From Mariniphaga sp964559175 (GTDB lineage Bacteria > Bacteroidota > Bacteroidia > Bacteroidales > Prolixibacteraceae), in NCBI GenBank assembly GCA_964559175.1, contig CAZLGT010000007.1, positions 53,628-117,627 on the forward strand: a stretch of DNA of 64,000 nucleotides, read 5' to 3'. This document shows, in pieces, positions 33,925 through 42,123 of this stretch (its first letter is position 1; every line of letters begins with the position of its first letter). Below the pieces are notes generated by a model. That model did no database searches, was not told the origin of the DNA, and saw only the letters and a list, made by a program, of their open reading frames with translations. The translations under genes and the position numbers were made by a program.

Positions 33925-36891
33925 TTAAATATTCAGTAAGAAGGTGGTCAGATTGGTTTCGCGTTCGAGGTTGAATCTTTTTCGCAAACGGTAGCGGGCA
34001 ATTTCAACGCCACGGTTTGAAATGTTTAGTAAAACAGCAATCTCCTTGGTTGTGAAATTCATCCGGATATAAGCCGAAAGTTTCATTTCACGGGCTGTTA
34101 AATCCGGGTATTTATCTCTTATCCTTTTAAAAAATTCCTTGTGCACTTCTTCAAAATAGGTTTCGAATATCTGGTTTTGCTGTTCATTGTCTATTTCTTT
34201 GTTGATGCGTCTGTTTAAGGCTGAAAGTTTAGTTTTTACCGAGCCATCAGAGGCTGTTTTTTGGAGGTGTTGTAATTCTTCTTTCAGTTTAACCAGTAAC
34301 TCATTTTTGTGAATAATACTCATGGTTTGGTTGGCCAGTTCTTTATCGCGGTGCTGCATTTCGGCCGTTAATTTTTCGTTTCTGAGACGGATGTTTTCTT
34401 TTTCGGCCATAAGAGATTGCTTTTGAAAAGTTTGTTCGCGTTCCTTTAGTTCCTTCTGATGTTTCTCTGCCTCTTTTCTTTTTAGCGTTTTTATACGGTT
34501 TGAGAAAAATTTGAAGGTCAGGAACAGAATTAATCCGAAAAGGAAAAGATAGAGAAAATAGGCCAGTTTCGACCTGTACCAGGGGGGTGTAATTTTAAAC
34601 AAAAAGGTGGATATCTCACTTTCTTCACCATAAATATTACGGGCTTTCAGTTTAAAAGTATATTCCCCTTCGCGCAGGTTGGTAAAATCACGGTAATGAT
34701 CCGGACGCCAGCCTGACCATGCATCGTAATAATTTTCGAGCAGGTAACTGAACTGCAACCGGGAGTGTCCTTCAAAAAATGGAGCTGCAAAATGAAACCG
34801 GAATGCATTTTTTTTGTAGGGGAAAGAAAAATTATTTCCGGTTGTTCTGTTCAGTAAAACAATAGTGGAATCTAAATTTGGCAGTTCAACCTTTGTAATA
34901 ATAGATTGATAAGCGCGGTTATACGACTTCAGGAATTTGCTTGAATAGTGGGCAAATCCGTTTTCGATGCCAATAAAAACATGGTCGTTGTTAAACGGAT
35001 AAATAAATTCAAATTCATTGACAAACTGATTTTCAAGAGGTTTGAAGGGGACAGTAATTTTAGTGTAGGTTAAATCTTCATTTAACCTGAACACTCCCGA
35101 TTCATGGTCGGTAATAAACCAGAAATTTCCCTCAGAGTCGGGAACAAAAGTTTTCAGGCGGCCGTTGAATGGGAAAGTTTCCGTAAAACGGGTTGCAATG
35201 TCAAATGTGCTGGTTTCAGCATTAAAACGGTAAACACCGGCGACGGTTGAAATATAGATTTGATTATTGTATCCAAATATAATATTCTGTTCGTCGGAAG
35301 GTAACCCATGACTGGAAGTAAAAAGGGAATAGTTCATCACCGAATCGAGTTCCTGGTTTAAATGAATTCTGAACACCCCCTTGCCGCCATGGCTCATCCA
35401 GATTGTTCCATCATCGTTCTGAAACAAAAAACGGCTTGATTCATTAAACCCTTTTATTGTTTTTAAATGGCTCCACGAACTGCCGTTTTTACTGAATATT
35501 TGCAACCCGCTGTAGTGGCCCCCCAGGATCAAATCTTCCCGGTTATTGAGTTTAATGTAATCCCAGCCACCTTCCTCTTCGCTTATTTGCACTGCTTTAT
35601 TCCCCTGTATTATAAAAGTTCCCGCGTTGTGCCCGCAAAACAGCTGGTCGTCAAAAATTTTCAGCGACCAAACCTGGCCAGTTGTATTTTCAACCAGCTC
35701 AAAAGGTTCGTTGTTGTACGAAAATTGATTAAATGATTTTACATACAAGCCCTGGTTGGTGCCCAAATACAGGTTGCCGTCGAAAACCTGCGCACAGTAT
35801 CCGGCGCCCAACCCTTCAAAATCAGAAATATACGATAACGGCGAATTGGTTTCAATATAGTCGATACCATTGTCGAGTCCAAGCCAGAGGTTTTCATCGT
35901 GGTCGGCAAACAGGCTGAGAACCGTGTTGTTTTGCAGCCTGCGGTTTTTATTCAGATGTTGAATAATGTTGCCATCCGAATCAGAAATAACCACTCCGTT
36001 GGCAATGGTACCAAAGGCAAAAAAACTTTCTCCGATTTTTGCTGCACTTAATAGTATATATTCCTCGGAAAACGCTGAAACAGGAACATTCCATTTTTCA
36101 AGTTTCCCGTTTTCAACCGTATAAATTCCGTCTCTGTCGGTGGCAATAAGCAGGTGATTTCGCTGGACTTCCAGTATTTCCCTGATTTCTTTGCCGGTAA
36201 AATTGTCAGACCAGGGCACTTTATCCAGATTTCCGTTCCGGTATTCATAAATGCCTGAATCTGGTTCATACAGCAGCAACCTGTTTTTTACATGAAATGA
36301 AAAATGGAAACGGCTTTGCGGACGGATAACCTGAATTTGGCCGTTTTGCAGAACAAAAAGGTTTTCGTATGACTGAAAAAACAGGTTCCCTTGTATGTTG
36401 TATGTTTTCCACACATCGTCAAAGTCGTCAATGCCGGCAGGCAACAGGTGTCTGAGGCTTTTATACTGTACTATTCCTGTTGAATTTTGCTCAAGAACTC
36501 CAAAATCGTTAATCAGTCCAACATAAATATTGTTGTCATCATCTATGGCTAAGGAACGCACAGGAGATGTGCCCGAAACCGGAATCAGGTCCCAGTGAGT
36601 TCCGTCAAATCGCAACACCCCGTTGTTGTTTGCAAAATACATCAAGCCGTTTTTGTCCTGGGCAATTCCCCAGTTCTGGGTTCCGGCTCCGTAAGCCAGT
36701 TTTGGATAATTCTGAATGTATGGGGTTCCTGTTGTTTTAACCTGAGCATTTACAAAAAATGAAATCAGAACAAGGGGAATGATAATCAAACTCAGGAATA
36801 CCTTCGACAGCCGTTGAAAAATTGCAGCATTCAGGCTTCCTTCAGGTGGTTTCCCAATAACACTCGAAAATATATATCTGGGTTTTTCCAA
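33925..36891 (-). CDS. membrane sensor-propeller / LuxR-type transcriptional regulator of the PUL
   Basis: A 988-aa one-protein regulator. The N-terminus is a signal/anchor, followed by about 650 residues of beta-propeller (Reg_prop) repeats, such as FANNNGVLRFDGTHWDLIP, VGLINDFGVLEQ and NLYLGTNQGLYVK, then a Y_Y_Y-type domain (about 690-770, LRFHFAAPFFEGHSRLQFSY, then LREGEYTFKLKARN). One transmembrane helix (about 778-800) and a coiled coil lead to a C-terminal LuxR-like HTH (LTAREMKLSAYIRM, NFTTKEIAVLLNISNRGVEI). Unlike hybrid two-component systems it has no histidine kinase or receiver. The start is TTG 36891; no in-frame ATG precedes the signal. It probably senses oligosaccharides released by GH16 and GH3. 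Confidence 0.85.
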   Translation of the reverse strand: MEKPRYIFSSVIGKPPEGSLNAAIFQRLSKVFLSLIIIPLVLISFFVNAQVKTTGTPYIQNYPKLAYGAGTQNWGIAQDKNGLMYFANNNGVLRFDGTHWDLIPVSGTSPVRSLAIDDDNNIYVGLINDFGVLEQNSTGIVQYKSLRHLLPAGIDDFDDVWKTYNIQGNLFFQSYENLFVLQNGQIQVIRPQSRFHFSFHVKNRLLLYEPDSGIYEYRNGNLDKVPWSDNFTGKEIREILEVQRNHLLIATDRDGIYTVENGKLEKWNVPVSAFSEEYILLSAAKIGESFFAFGTIANGVVISDSDGNIIQHLNKNRRLQNNTVLSLFADHDENLWLGLDNGIDYIETNSPLSYISDFEGLGAGYCAQVFDGNLYLGTNQGLYVKSFNQFSYNNEPFELVENTTGQVWSLKIFDDQLFCGHNAGTFIIQGNKAVQISEEEGGWDYIKLNNREDLILGGHYSGLQIFSKNGSSWSHLKTIKGFNESSRFLFQNDDGTIWMSHGGKGVFRIHLNQELDSVMNYSLFTSSHGLPSDEQNIIFGYNNQIYISTVAGVYRFNAETSTFDIATRFTETFPFNGRLKTFVPDSEGNFWFITDHESGVFRLNEDLTYTKITVPFKPLENQFVNEFEFIYPFNNDHVFIGIENGFAHYSSKFLKSYNRAYQSIITKVELPNLDSTIVLLNRTTGNNFSFPYKKNAFRFHFAAPFFEGHSRLQFSYLLENYYDAWSGWRPDHYRDFTNLREGEYTFKLKARNIYGEESEISTFLFKITPPWYRSKLAYFLYLFLFGLILFLTFKFFSNRIKTLKRKEAEKHQKELKEREQTFQKQSLMAEKENIRLRNEKLTAEMQHRDKELANQTMSIIHKNELLVKLKEELQHLQKTASDGSVKTKLSALNRRINKEIDNEQQNQIFETYFEEVHKEFFKRIRDKYPDLTAREMKLSAYIRMNFTTKEIAVLLNISNRGVEIARYRLRKRFNLERETNLTTFLLNI

Positions 36892-36972
36892 AATTAAATT
36901 ATAACCGTTTAATTATTTTAAAACAATTTAAAATACAAAGTTATTGTTCGTGAGTTGGATGAGAATGCTTTG

Positions 36973-37386
36973 CTAAGGTTTAAAAAAGACTGAAATGATT
37001 TTCTTGTATTCTTCCGGCGTTTTGTAATGAACTGTTTCAACATCAGGGCAGCCGGCAATCATAGCCGAAAGGTTTTTTCCTGTGTCGGGTCTGAACAGGC
37101 ACAGCACTTTTTTTCCGGCAGCCACAGCCCGGCCAATTTCGTAACCCACCCCCATAGAAATGGCAGTAACTTCGGCAACCACCACATCGGCAGAAAGCAG
37201 CCAATCCAGGTCGCGGTTGTGAATGAACCGGTCGGTGGGGCCATCGTCTCCCAAATGGGTGAGAGTGGGATCTCCGACGTGTTCGGTCAACACTTCGCCA
37301 AAAGTTTTAAGATAGTCAATTATTTCGGCATAAAGTGCAGCATCTTCCCTTCCTCCTCTTATAGAGCCTGCGAAATAAATTTTCAT
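36973..37386 (-). CDS. DNPH1/RCL-like 2'-deoxynucleoside 5'-phosphate N-hydrolase
   Basis: A 137-aa protein of the nucleoside 2-deoxyribosyltransferase superfamily. Its sequence follows mammalian DNPH1 (RCL) closely: FAGSIRGGREDAALYAEI, TEHVGDP, RDLDWLLSADVVVAEVT, MGVGYEIGRAVAAGKKVLC and LSAMIAGC all have clear counterparts. The likely catalytic Glu83 (GYEIGR) and Asp67 (SADVVVAE) are present. DNPH1 hydrolyses deoxynucleoside monophosphates such as 5-hydroxymethyl-dUMP. The start overlaps the MscS stop by ATGA, so it is the end of a four-gene minus-strand operon. Confidence 0.8.
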   Translation of the reverse strand: MKIYFAGSIRGGREDAALYAEIIDYLKTFGEVLTEHVGDPTLTHLGDDGPTDRFIHNRDLDWLLSADVVVAEVTAISMGVGYEIGRAVAAGKKVLCLFRPDTGKNLSAMIAGCPDVETVHYKTPEEYKKIISVFFKP

Positions 37387-38312
37387 TTTTTGATTTTTTC
37401 CGGCTGATTTTCAACTAAAACCCGGGTTTTTGGTAAACTTTCGGGATAATTTTTCTGCAGAAACTCAATCAGTTTTTCACGAACAAACACGCGTAAATCC
37501 CAGGCAGTTCCCGAGTCTTTGGCGCTCATAAGCGCACGCACTTCAATGCTCCGTTCTTTGGCGTCGGTTACCTGCAGCACGTTCACTTTGCCATCCCAAA
37601 GGGGCGTGCTTTTCAGCAGGCGGGTGAGCTCTTCCCTCAGTGCTTCGAACGAAACATGGTAATCGGTATAAATGAAAACTGTTCCCAGAATTTCAGAGGT
37701 GGTGCGCGTCCAGTTCTGAAAAGGTTTTTCGAAAAACCAGGTGGAAGGAACAACCAAACGTCTTTTATCCCAAATATTTACAACTACATAAGTTAATGTA
37801 ATTTCTTCCACCCTTCCCCATTCCCCTTCAATAATCACCACATCATCGAGCCGGATGGGCTGGGTAATGGCAATCTGCAATCCGGCCAAAACCGCTGCAA
37901 TAGCCCGTTGTGCTGCCAGCCCAATAATGATCCCCAATACCCCTGCCGATGCAAATACACTAACACCAATTTGTCTGACGTCTTCGAAAAGCATTAAAAT
38001 TAACCCGATGGCAATGATGACAATCAAAAAAATGAGGATTCGCTCGAGGATATTGAATTGGGTGTGAAATTTACGCGATCGCAAATTGTCAGCCTGCGAT
38101 GTGTCGTATTTTTCAAGAAATACCCATTTAATAATTCGCAGAACAACGATGAGTGTCCATGCCAAACTAACGATTAAAAGCACCGAACCAAGCATGTTGA
38201 ATGTCTCAAAATGCTCATTTCCTGCGAGTTCGTATTTTTCGATGAAATATTTTGAAAATACAGCAGTAAGAAGCAGTAAAAAAGGGAATATGAATTTTTT
38301 AACGTGTTTCAT
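37383..38312 (-). CDS. mechanosensitive ion channel, MscS family
   Basis: A 309-aa channel with three or so N-terminal transmembrane helices (about 10-120) and an MscS-type pore helix, GVLGIIIGLAAQRAIAAVLAGLQIA (about 133-157; the FSD-like glycine/alanine pattern is recognisable). The beta domain (IRLDDVVIIEGEWGRVEEITL, VVPSTWFFEKPFQNW) and the mixed C-terminal domain follow. It would gate under membrane tension. Its ATG at 38312 would overlap the stop of the preceding MscS gene if that gene's frameshift were repaired. Confidence 0.88.
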   Translation of the reverse strand: MKHVKKFIFPFLLLLTAVFSKYFIEKYELAGNEHFETFNMLGSVLLIVSLAWTLIVVLRIIKWVFLEKYDTSQADNLRSRKFHTQFNILERILIFLIVIIAIGLILMLFEDVRQIGVSVFASAGVLGIIIGLAAQRAIAAVLAGLQIAITQPIRLDDVVIIEGEWGRVEEITLTYVVVNIWDKRRLVVPSTWFFEKPFQNWTRTTSEILGTVFIYTDYHVSFEALREELTRLLKSTPLWDGKVNVLQVTDAKERSIEVRALMSAKDSGTAWDLRVFVREKLIEFLQKNYPESLPKTRVLVENQPEKIKK

Positions 38313-39174
38313 TTAATTTCTTGTTTAACCTGGGTTAAAGTGGCATTCGATTTAATGTGTAAATCGCGTTGCGGGAAAGGTATATGAACGTCATGTTTCC
38401 GGAATTCATCGTCGATGGCATATATCTGAGTTCACTTTTGGCAAATTCCACCAAAAACGGTTCCCTAACCCAGAAAAACACCTGAAAATCGAGTGAAGAA
38501 TCACCGAAATCATTAAACCGGACAAATGGTTTGGGATGGGCAGATATGCTTTTGATTCTTGAGGCACATACGAGCAAAATTTTGGTAACCAGCCGGGTAT
38601 CCGATCCATACGCCACACCTACTGCAACCGAAAACCGGGTTTTGAAATCCATTTGGCTCCAGTTGATGATGGTATCGTTTACAAATTTGCTGTTGGGAAC
38701 AACCAGAATGACATCGTCGCGGGTTTTCAGTTTTGATGTTCGCAACCCAATTTGGATGACTTTTCCAACGGTTTCGTCTTCCAGCTGAATGATATCGTTT
38801 ATTTGTAAGTTCCGTTCGAAAATCAAAACGATTCCCGAGGCAATATCGCTGAACAGCTGCTGAATACCAAACCCCACACCCACCAGCAGAGCAGTAATGC
38901 TGGCAAGCAATATGGAAATTTTTACACCCGAAGTTTCAAGGATAACAACAATGATAACCACCCAAACCACATACCGCAAAATCAGATACACCGACCAGTA
39001 AGAGCGCCTTTCTGCATCGTTTCTGCTGATGTATCTTTTAAAAAAACCCCGGATAACCCTCAAGAGCACAATGGTTGCCGTAAGTATTAAAACAACGACC
39101 AATATGCTTGAAACAGTTATTTCCAGGTGCTCTGATTTCAGTAGCGGGAAGTTAATCAGTTCTTCAAATTCCAT
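38309..39174 (-). pseudogene. mechanosensitive ion channel, MscS family, frameshifted near 3' end
   Basis: The frame starting at 39174 encodes a normal MscS channel: transmembrane helices, pore helix ASITALLVGVGFGIQQLFSD, beta domain (QINDIIQLEDETVGKVIQIG, VPNSKFVNDTIINWS). After SELRY it reads 27 unrelated residues and stops at 38335. If the (AT)3 at 38420-38425 were (AT)2, the frame would continue as AIDDEFRKHDVHIPFPQRD and LHIKSNATLTQVKQEIK, the standard MscS ending, and stop at 38309 in an ATGA overlap with the next gene. Either a real 2-bp insertion or an assembly error. Confidence 0.85.
38420..38425. repeat. (AT)3 repeat causing the MscS frameshift
   Basis: ATATAT in the + strand, in a gene that would read normally with one AT unit fewer. 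See the MscS entry. Confidence 0.7.
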
Positions 39175-39195
39175 TATTAAAAAAGCAATAAGATT

Positions 39196-40872
39196 TTACG
39201 GTCGTTTCATGGTAATGATGATTCCCGGTTCAAAATAGGACTTGTAAGTTATGGGCGAAGCCAGTTCATCGATGGCCTTTTGAATGACATTGTCTTCACC
39301 GATGGATGCACGTACAGCTCCTTTCTGGTAGTAATATCGCGAAACAATTTCGCTTTTCAACAGACTTTTTATTTCGCTGCTGAAAACAGTCAAATCTTTA
39401 TCGAGCTGAGGCTCAAGCCGCTCTTTAATTCGTTCAAATTCATCAGAAGCCAGTTCGTAATATTTTTCTTCTTTCGCTTTTTCGATTAAGTTTTCCAGTA
39501 ATTTTTCCGACTGCGATTCATACTCAAAATCGGTTTCCTGAACGAAAGCTGAAAACTGAGTGTAAATGTCGTCCGTAATTTCAAACTCTTCCGGCCCGGT
39601 AATGGATTCATTTTGATTGGAAAACTGTGTTGCGAAATCAAAAATCAGAAACCGGGTTATCAGGGCAATACTCAGGTTGCTCAGTTGGTCGGGTTCCAGA
39701 ACGATATCGGGAACAACCCCGCCGCCGTCGTAAACTTTTCGGCCTTTTTTGGTTGAAAATTCAGTAATAAGCGAGTCGGGAACATAACCTACGCTGCCGT
39801 CTTCGTTGCGGTGCGAATAATCGAGAGCCTGAATGCAGCGTCCGCTGGGAATGTGGTATTTGGCTGTGGTCACTTTCAGTTTGGTGTTGTAGCTCAGGTC
39901 GCGGGTGGTTTGCACCAGCCCTTTGCCAAAAGTACGCTCGCCAATTACCAGGCCGCGGTCGAGGTCCTGCATGGCGCCGGCTACAATTTCGCTAGCCGAA
40001 GCCGAACCGCGGTTGGTTAAAACGGCAATCCGGATGGTTGTGTCCACAGGCGATGAGGTGGCCGTGTAGGTTCTGTCCCATTGTTTGACTTTCCCTTTGG
40101 TGCTCACAATCTCCGAACCTTTGGGAACAAACAGATTCACAATTTTTACCGCTTCCTGCAACAATCCACCGGGGTTCGAGCGCATGTCGAGAATTAATGC
40201 TTCCGGCTCGTTCTTTTTCAATTCCAGAAATGCTTTTTTTACGTCCTCGCTGCAGTTGGTGGTAAAGTTCGATAAACGTATGTAAGCCGTGTTGTTGTCA
40301 ACCATGCCGTAATAGGGCACTGCATCGATGGCAATTTTTTCGCGAACCACATCCACTTCAAAAGGCTTTTTTTCGCCCGGGCGTTGAAGTTTTATTTTCA
40401 CCGGTTTGTTGGCCGGGCCTTTTAAAAGATTGCTGACATCCTCTGTGGTCATTTCTTCTGTTGATTTGCCTTCCACTTCCAGAATGATATCTCCGGCTCT
40501 AAGTCCGAATTTTTGCGCCGGGAATCCCTCGTAGGGCTCCGAAATCACAATCTTACCTTTCTGGAGACCGATGAGCGCACCAATTCCGCCGTATTCGCCG
40601 GTGGTCATAAACCGGAAATCCTCCATCTGATCTTCCGAAATGAAGTTGGTGTAAGGGTCGAGCGACTCCAGCATCTGGTCGATACTGGTTTTCACCAGCT
40701 TGTTCGGATTCACTTCGTCCACATAAAACATGTTCAGCTCCCTGAACAGGCTGTAGTATATTTCCAGGTTTTTGGCAATTTCAAAATTCTTCTGGTCGCG
40801 GGTAAAGCTGTAAAATCCCAACCCGGCAATTATAACTATCAATGTTCCAATCCAAAATTTCTTCAAATTCAT
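39196..40872 (-). CDS. ctpA: S41-family C-terminal processing peptidase
   Basis: A 558-aa CtpA/Prc-type serine protease with one N-terminal transmembrane anchor (about 7-21), a PDZ domain (about 90-175, FGLRAGDIILEVEGKS) and the S41 catalytic core. The predicted catalytic Ser292 lies in GSASASEIVAGAMQD and Lys317 in GERTFGKGLVQT, 25 residues apart as in Prc. Periplasmic proteases of this family trim outer-membrane or secreted proteins. The C-terminal 150 residues are helical and charged. A TAATTTTG on the minus strand (40942-40935) lies 63 bp upstream. Confidence 0.93.
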   Translation of the reverse strand: MNLKKFWIGTLIVIIAGLGFYSFTRDQKNFEIAKNLEIYYSLFRELNMFYVDEVNPNKLVKTSIDQMLESLDPYTNFISEDQMEDFRFMTTGEYGGIGALIGLQKGKIVISEPYEGFPAQKFGLRAGDIILEVEGKSTEEMTTEDVSNLLKGPANKPVKIKLQRPGEKKPFEVDVVREKIAIDAVPYYGMVDNNTAYIRLSNFTTNCSEDVKKAFLELKKNEPEALILDMRSNPGGLLQEAVKIVNLFVPKGSEIVSTKGKVKQWDRTYTATSSPVDTTIRIAVLTNRGSASASEIVAGAMQDLDRGLVIGERTFGKGLVQTTRDLSYNTKLKVTTAKYHIPSGRCIQALDYSHRNEDGSVGYVPDSLITEFSTKKGRKVYDGGGVVPDIVLEPDQLSNLSIALITRFLIFDFATQFSNQNESITGPEEFEITDDIYTQFSAFVQETDFEYESQSEKLLENLIEKAKEEKYYELASDEFERIKERLEPQLDKDLTVFSSEIKSLLKSEIVSRYYYQKGAVRASIGEDNVIQKAIDELASPITYKSYFEPGIIITMKRP

Positions 40873-40934
40873 AATTCTTCTCCTTATTAATTACCTGAAT
40901 GAAATTCAAACAGATAAATATTCTTCTGAAACGG

Positions 40935-40942
40935 CAAAATTA
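40935..40942 (-). promoter_or_regulatory. putative -7 element for ctpA
   Basis: TAATTTTG on the minus strand fits TAnnTTTG, with TCTG 18 bp upstream as a poor -33. It would give a leader of about 56 nt. Confidence 0.3.
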
Positions 40943-41145
40943 TAAAATATTACCCGATATCAGACATTAATTCATGAAATGCATTGCGTTAAAATATATT
41001 AACTCCTCAGGCAAAATATTGTTTTTACCTCGAAAAGAAACTTGTTTGCCGAAAAAATGATGCCAAAAACTGTAACTTGCTTTACTTTCAAACGTCTTTT
41101 TTAAGTGAACTATTTACATGTATGGCAAATTTAAATCTCGTTTCG

Positions 41146-41868
41146 ATGAAAACTAAAAAATGGGTATTTTTCTTTCTGCTGATTTTCTTATCAGGATTTC
41201 TCTCTGCCGGGCTGGCAGAAAAAGCAGACAACAAACAAAACAGAAAAGTAAAAGATTTTGATGTGGTTAATGTATCGGCAGGCATTGAACTGATTCTTAC
41301 CATGGGCGACAGGGAATCCGTTCGGATTGAAGCCGACGAAAGCATTATCGATGAAATTATTACGGAAGTAAAGGGGAACACCCTGCATATTTACAGGAAA
41401 AGCGGCAACTGGTTCAATATTTTTAACTGGCGCCGGCAAAAGTCTGTTAAAGCCTATGTTACGGCCATTAATCTCCGGGGGATTGATGCGTCATCGGGAT
41501 CGGATGTGAAATCTGAAAATATGCTGGAGGGCGACAGACTCGACGTAAGGGCAAGCAGTGGCAGTAGTGTGATACTGAATATTGTTTACAAGGATGTTGT
41601 TCTTGGTTGCAGCAGCGGCGCCGACATACGAATGAGTGGCAAGGCTAAAACGGTTGAAGCAGATGCAAGCAGTGGGGCCGACATTAATGCCCGAGCTCTG
41701 GAAGCCGTTATTTGCCGTGCCAGTGCCAGCAGCGGCGCCGACATTGCGGTGTATGCCACAGGCGAAATTCATGCGAAAGCCAGCAGTGGCGCCGACATCC
41801 GGTATTACGGTAATCCTGAAATCAAAAACATTGAGGAGTCGAGCGGGGGAGATGTAACCCAAAGATAA
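41146..41868 (+). CDS. GIN/DUF2807-type beta-helix protein
   Basis: A 240-aa exported protein with a signal sequence (residues 1-25, LIFLSGFLSAGLA). It is of the putative auto-transporter adhesin, head GIN domain (DUF2807) type: VVNVSAGIELILTMGD near the start, then a repetitive right-handed beta-helix. The phrase SSG[AS]D[IV] recurs at intervals of about 20 residues (SSGSDVKS, SSGSSVIL, SSGADIRM, SSGADINA, SSGADIAV, SSGADIRY, SSGGDVTQ). The role is unproven. I use ATG 41146; the frame extends upstream to 41077 without coding support. Confidence 0.8.
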   Translation: MKTKKWVFFFLLIFLSGFLSAGLAEKADNKQNRKVKDFDVVNVSAGIELILTMGDRESVRIEADESIIDEIITEVKGNTLHIYRKSGNWFNIFNWRRQKSVKAYVTAINLRGIDASSGSDVKSENMLEGDRLDVRASSGSSVILNIVYKDVVLGCSSGADIRMSGKAKTVEADASSGADINARALEAVICRASASSGADIAVYATGEIHAKASSGADIRYYGNPEIKNIEESSGGDVTQR

Positions 41869-41924
41869 AACACCTGTTCCAACCCATTGCGAACAGTTAC
41901 TATATTTCCATCAGATTAACCGAA

Positions 41925-42061
41925 GAAGAGGTAGTCTCAAAGGTCTTTGCTTCCGTCATTCTGAGCGTATTCGAAGAATATATCTGTTTGGAAAACAGAT
42001 GTTTAAGCTGCGCTCAACATGACAAAAATGATTGAAGTTATACCGTAGAGACAACCTCTTC
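41925..42061. mobile_element. nested palindromic repeat element
   Basis: Outer inverted repeats GAAGAGGTAGTCTC (41925-41938) and GAGACAACCTCTTC (42048-42061) differ at one position. Inside are GTCATTCTGAGCG (41955-41967) and CGCTCAACATGAC (42011-42023), a palindromic pair seen widely as an intergenic repeat in Bacteroidota (by recollection). No ORF is encoded. It may fold into a large stem and end the GIN gene transcript. Confidence 0.6.
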
Positions 42062-42123
42062 CTTCTTTTGTGTTCTTTCATTCCACGATAAAAACTAATT
42101 TTACGCGTTCAATAACCGTGAGA

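Noticed and set aside
38335..39174. Taking the shorter MscS frame as the real protein
   Set aside because: Its last 27 residues do not resemble MscS, while the other frame supplies the family C-terminus and a coupled stop.
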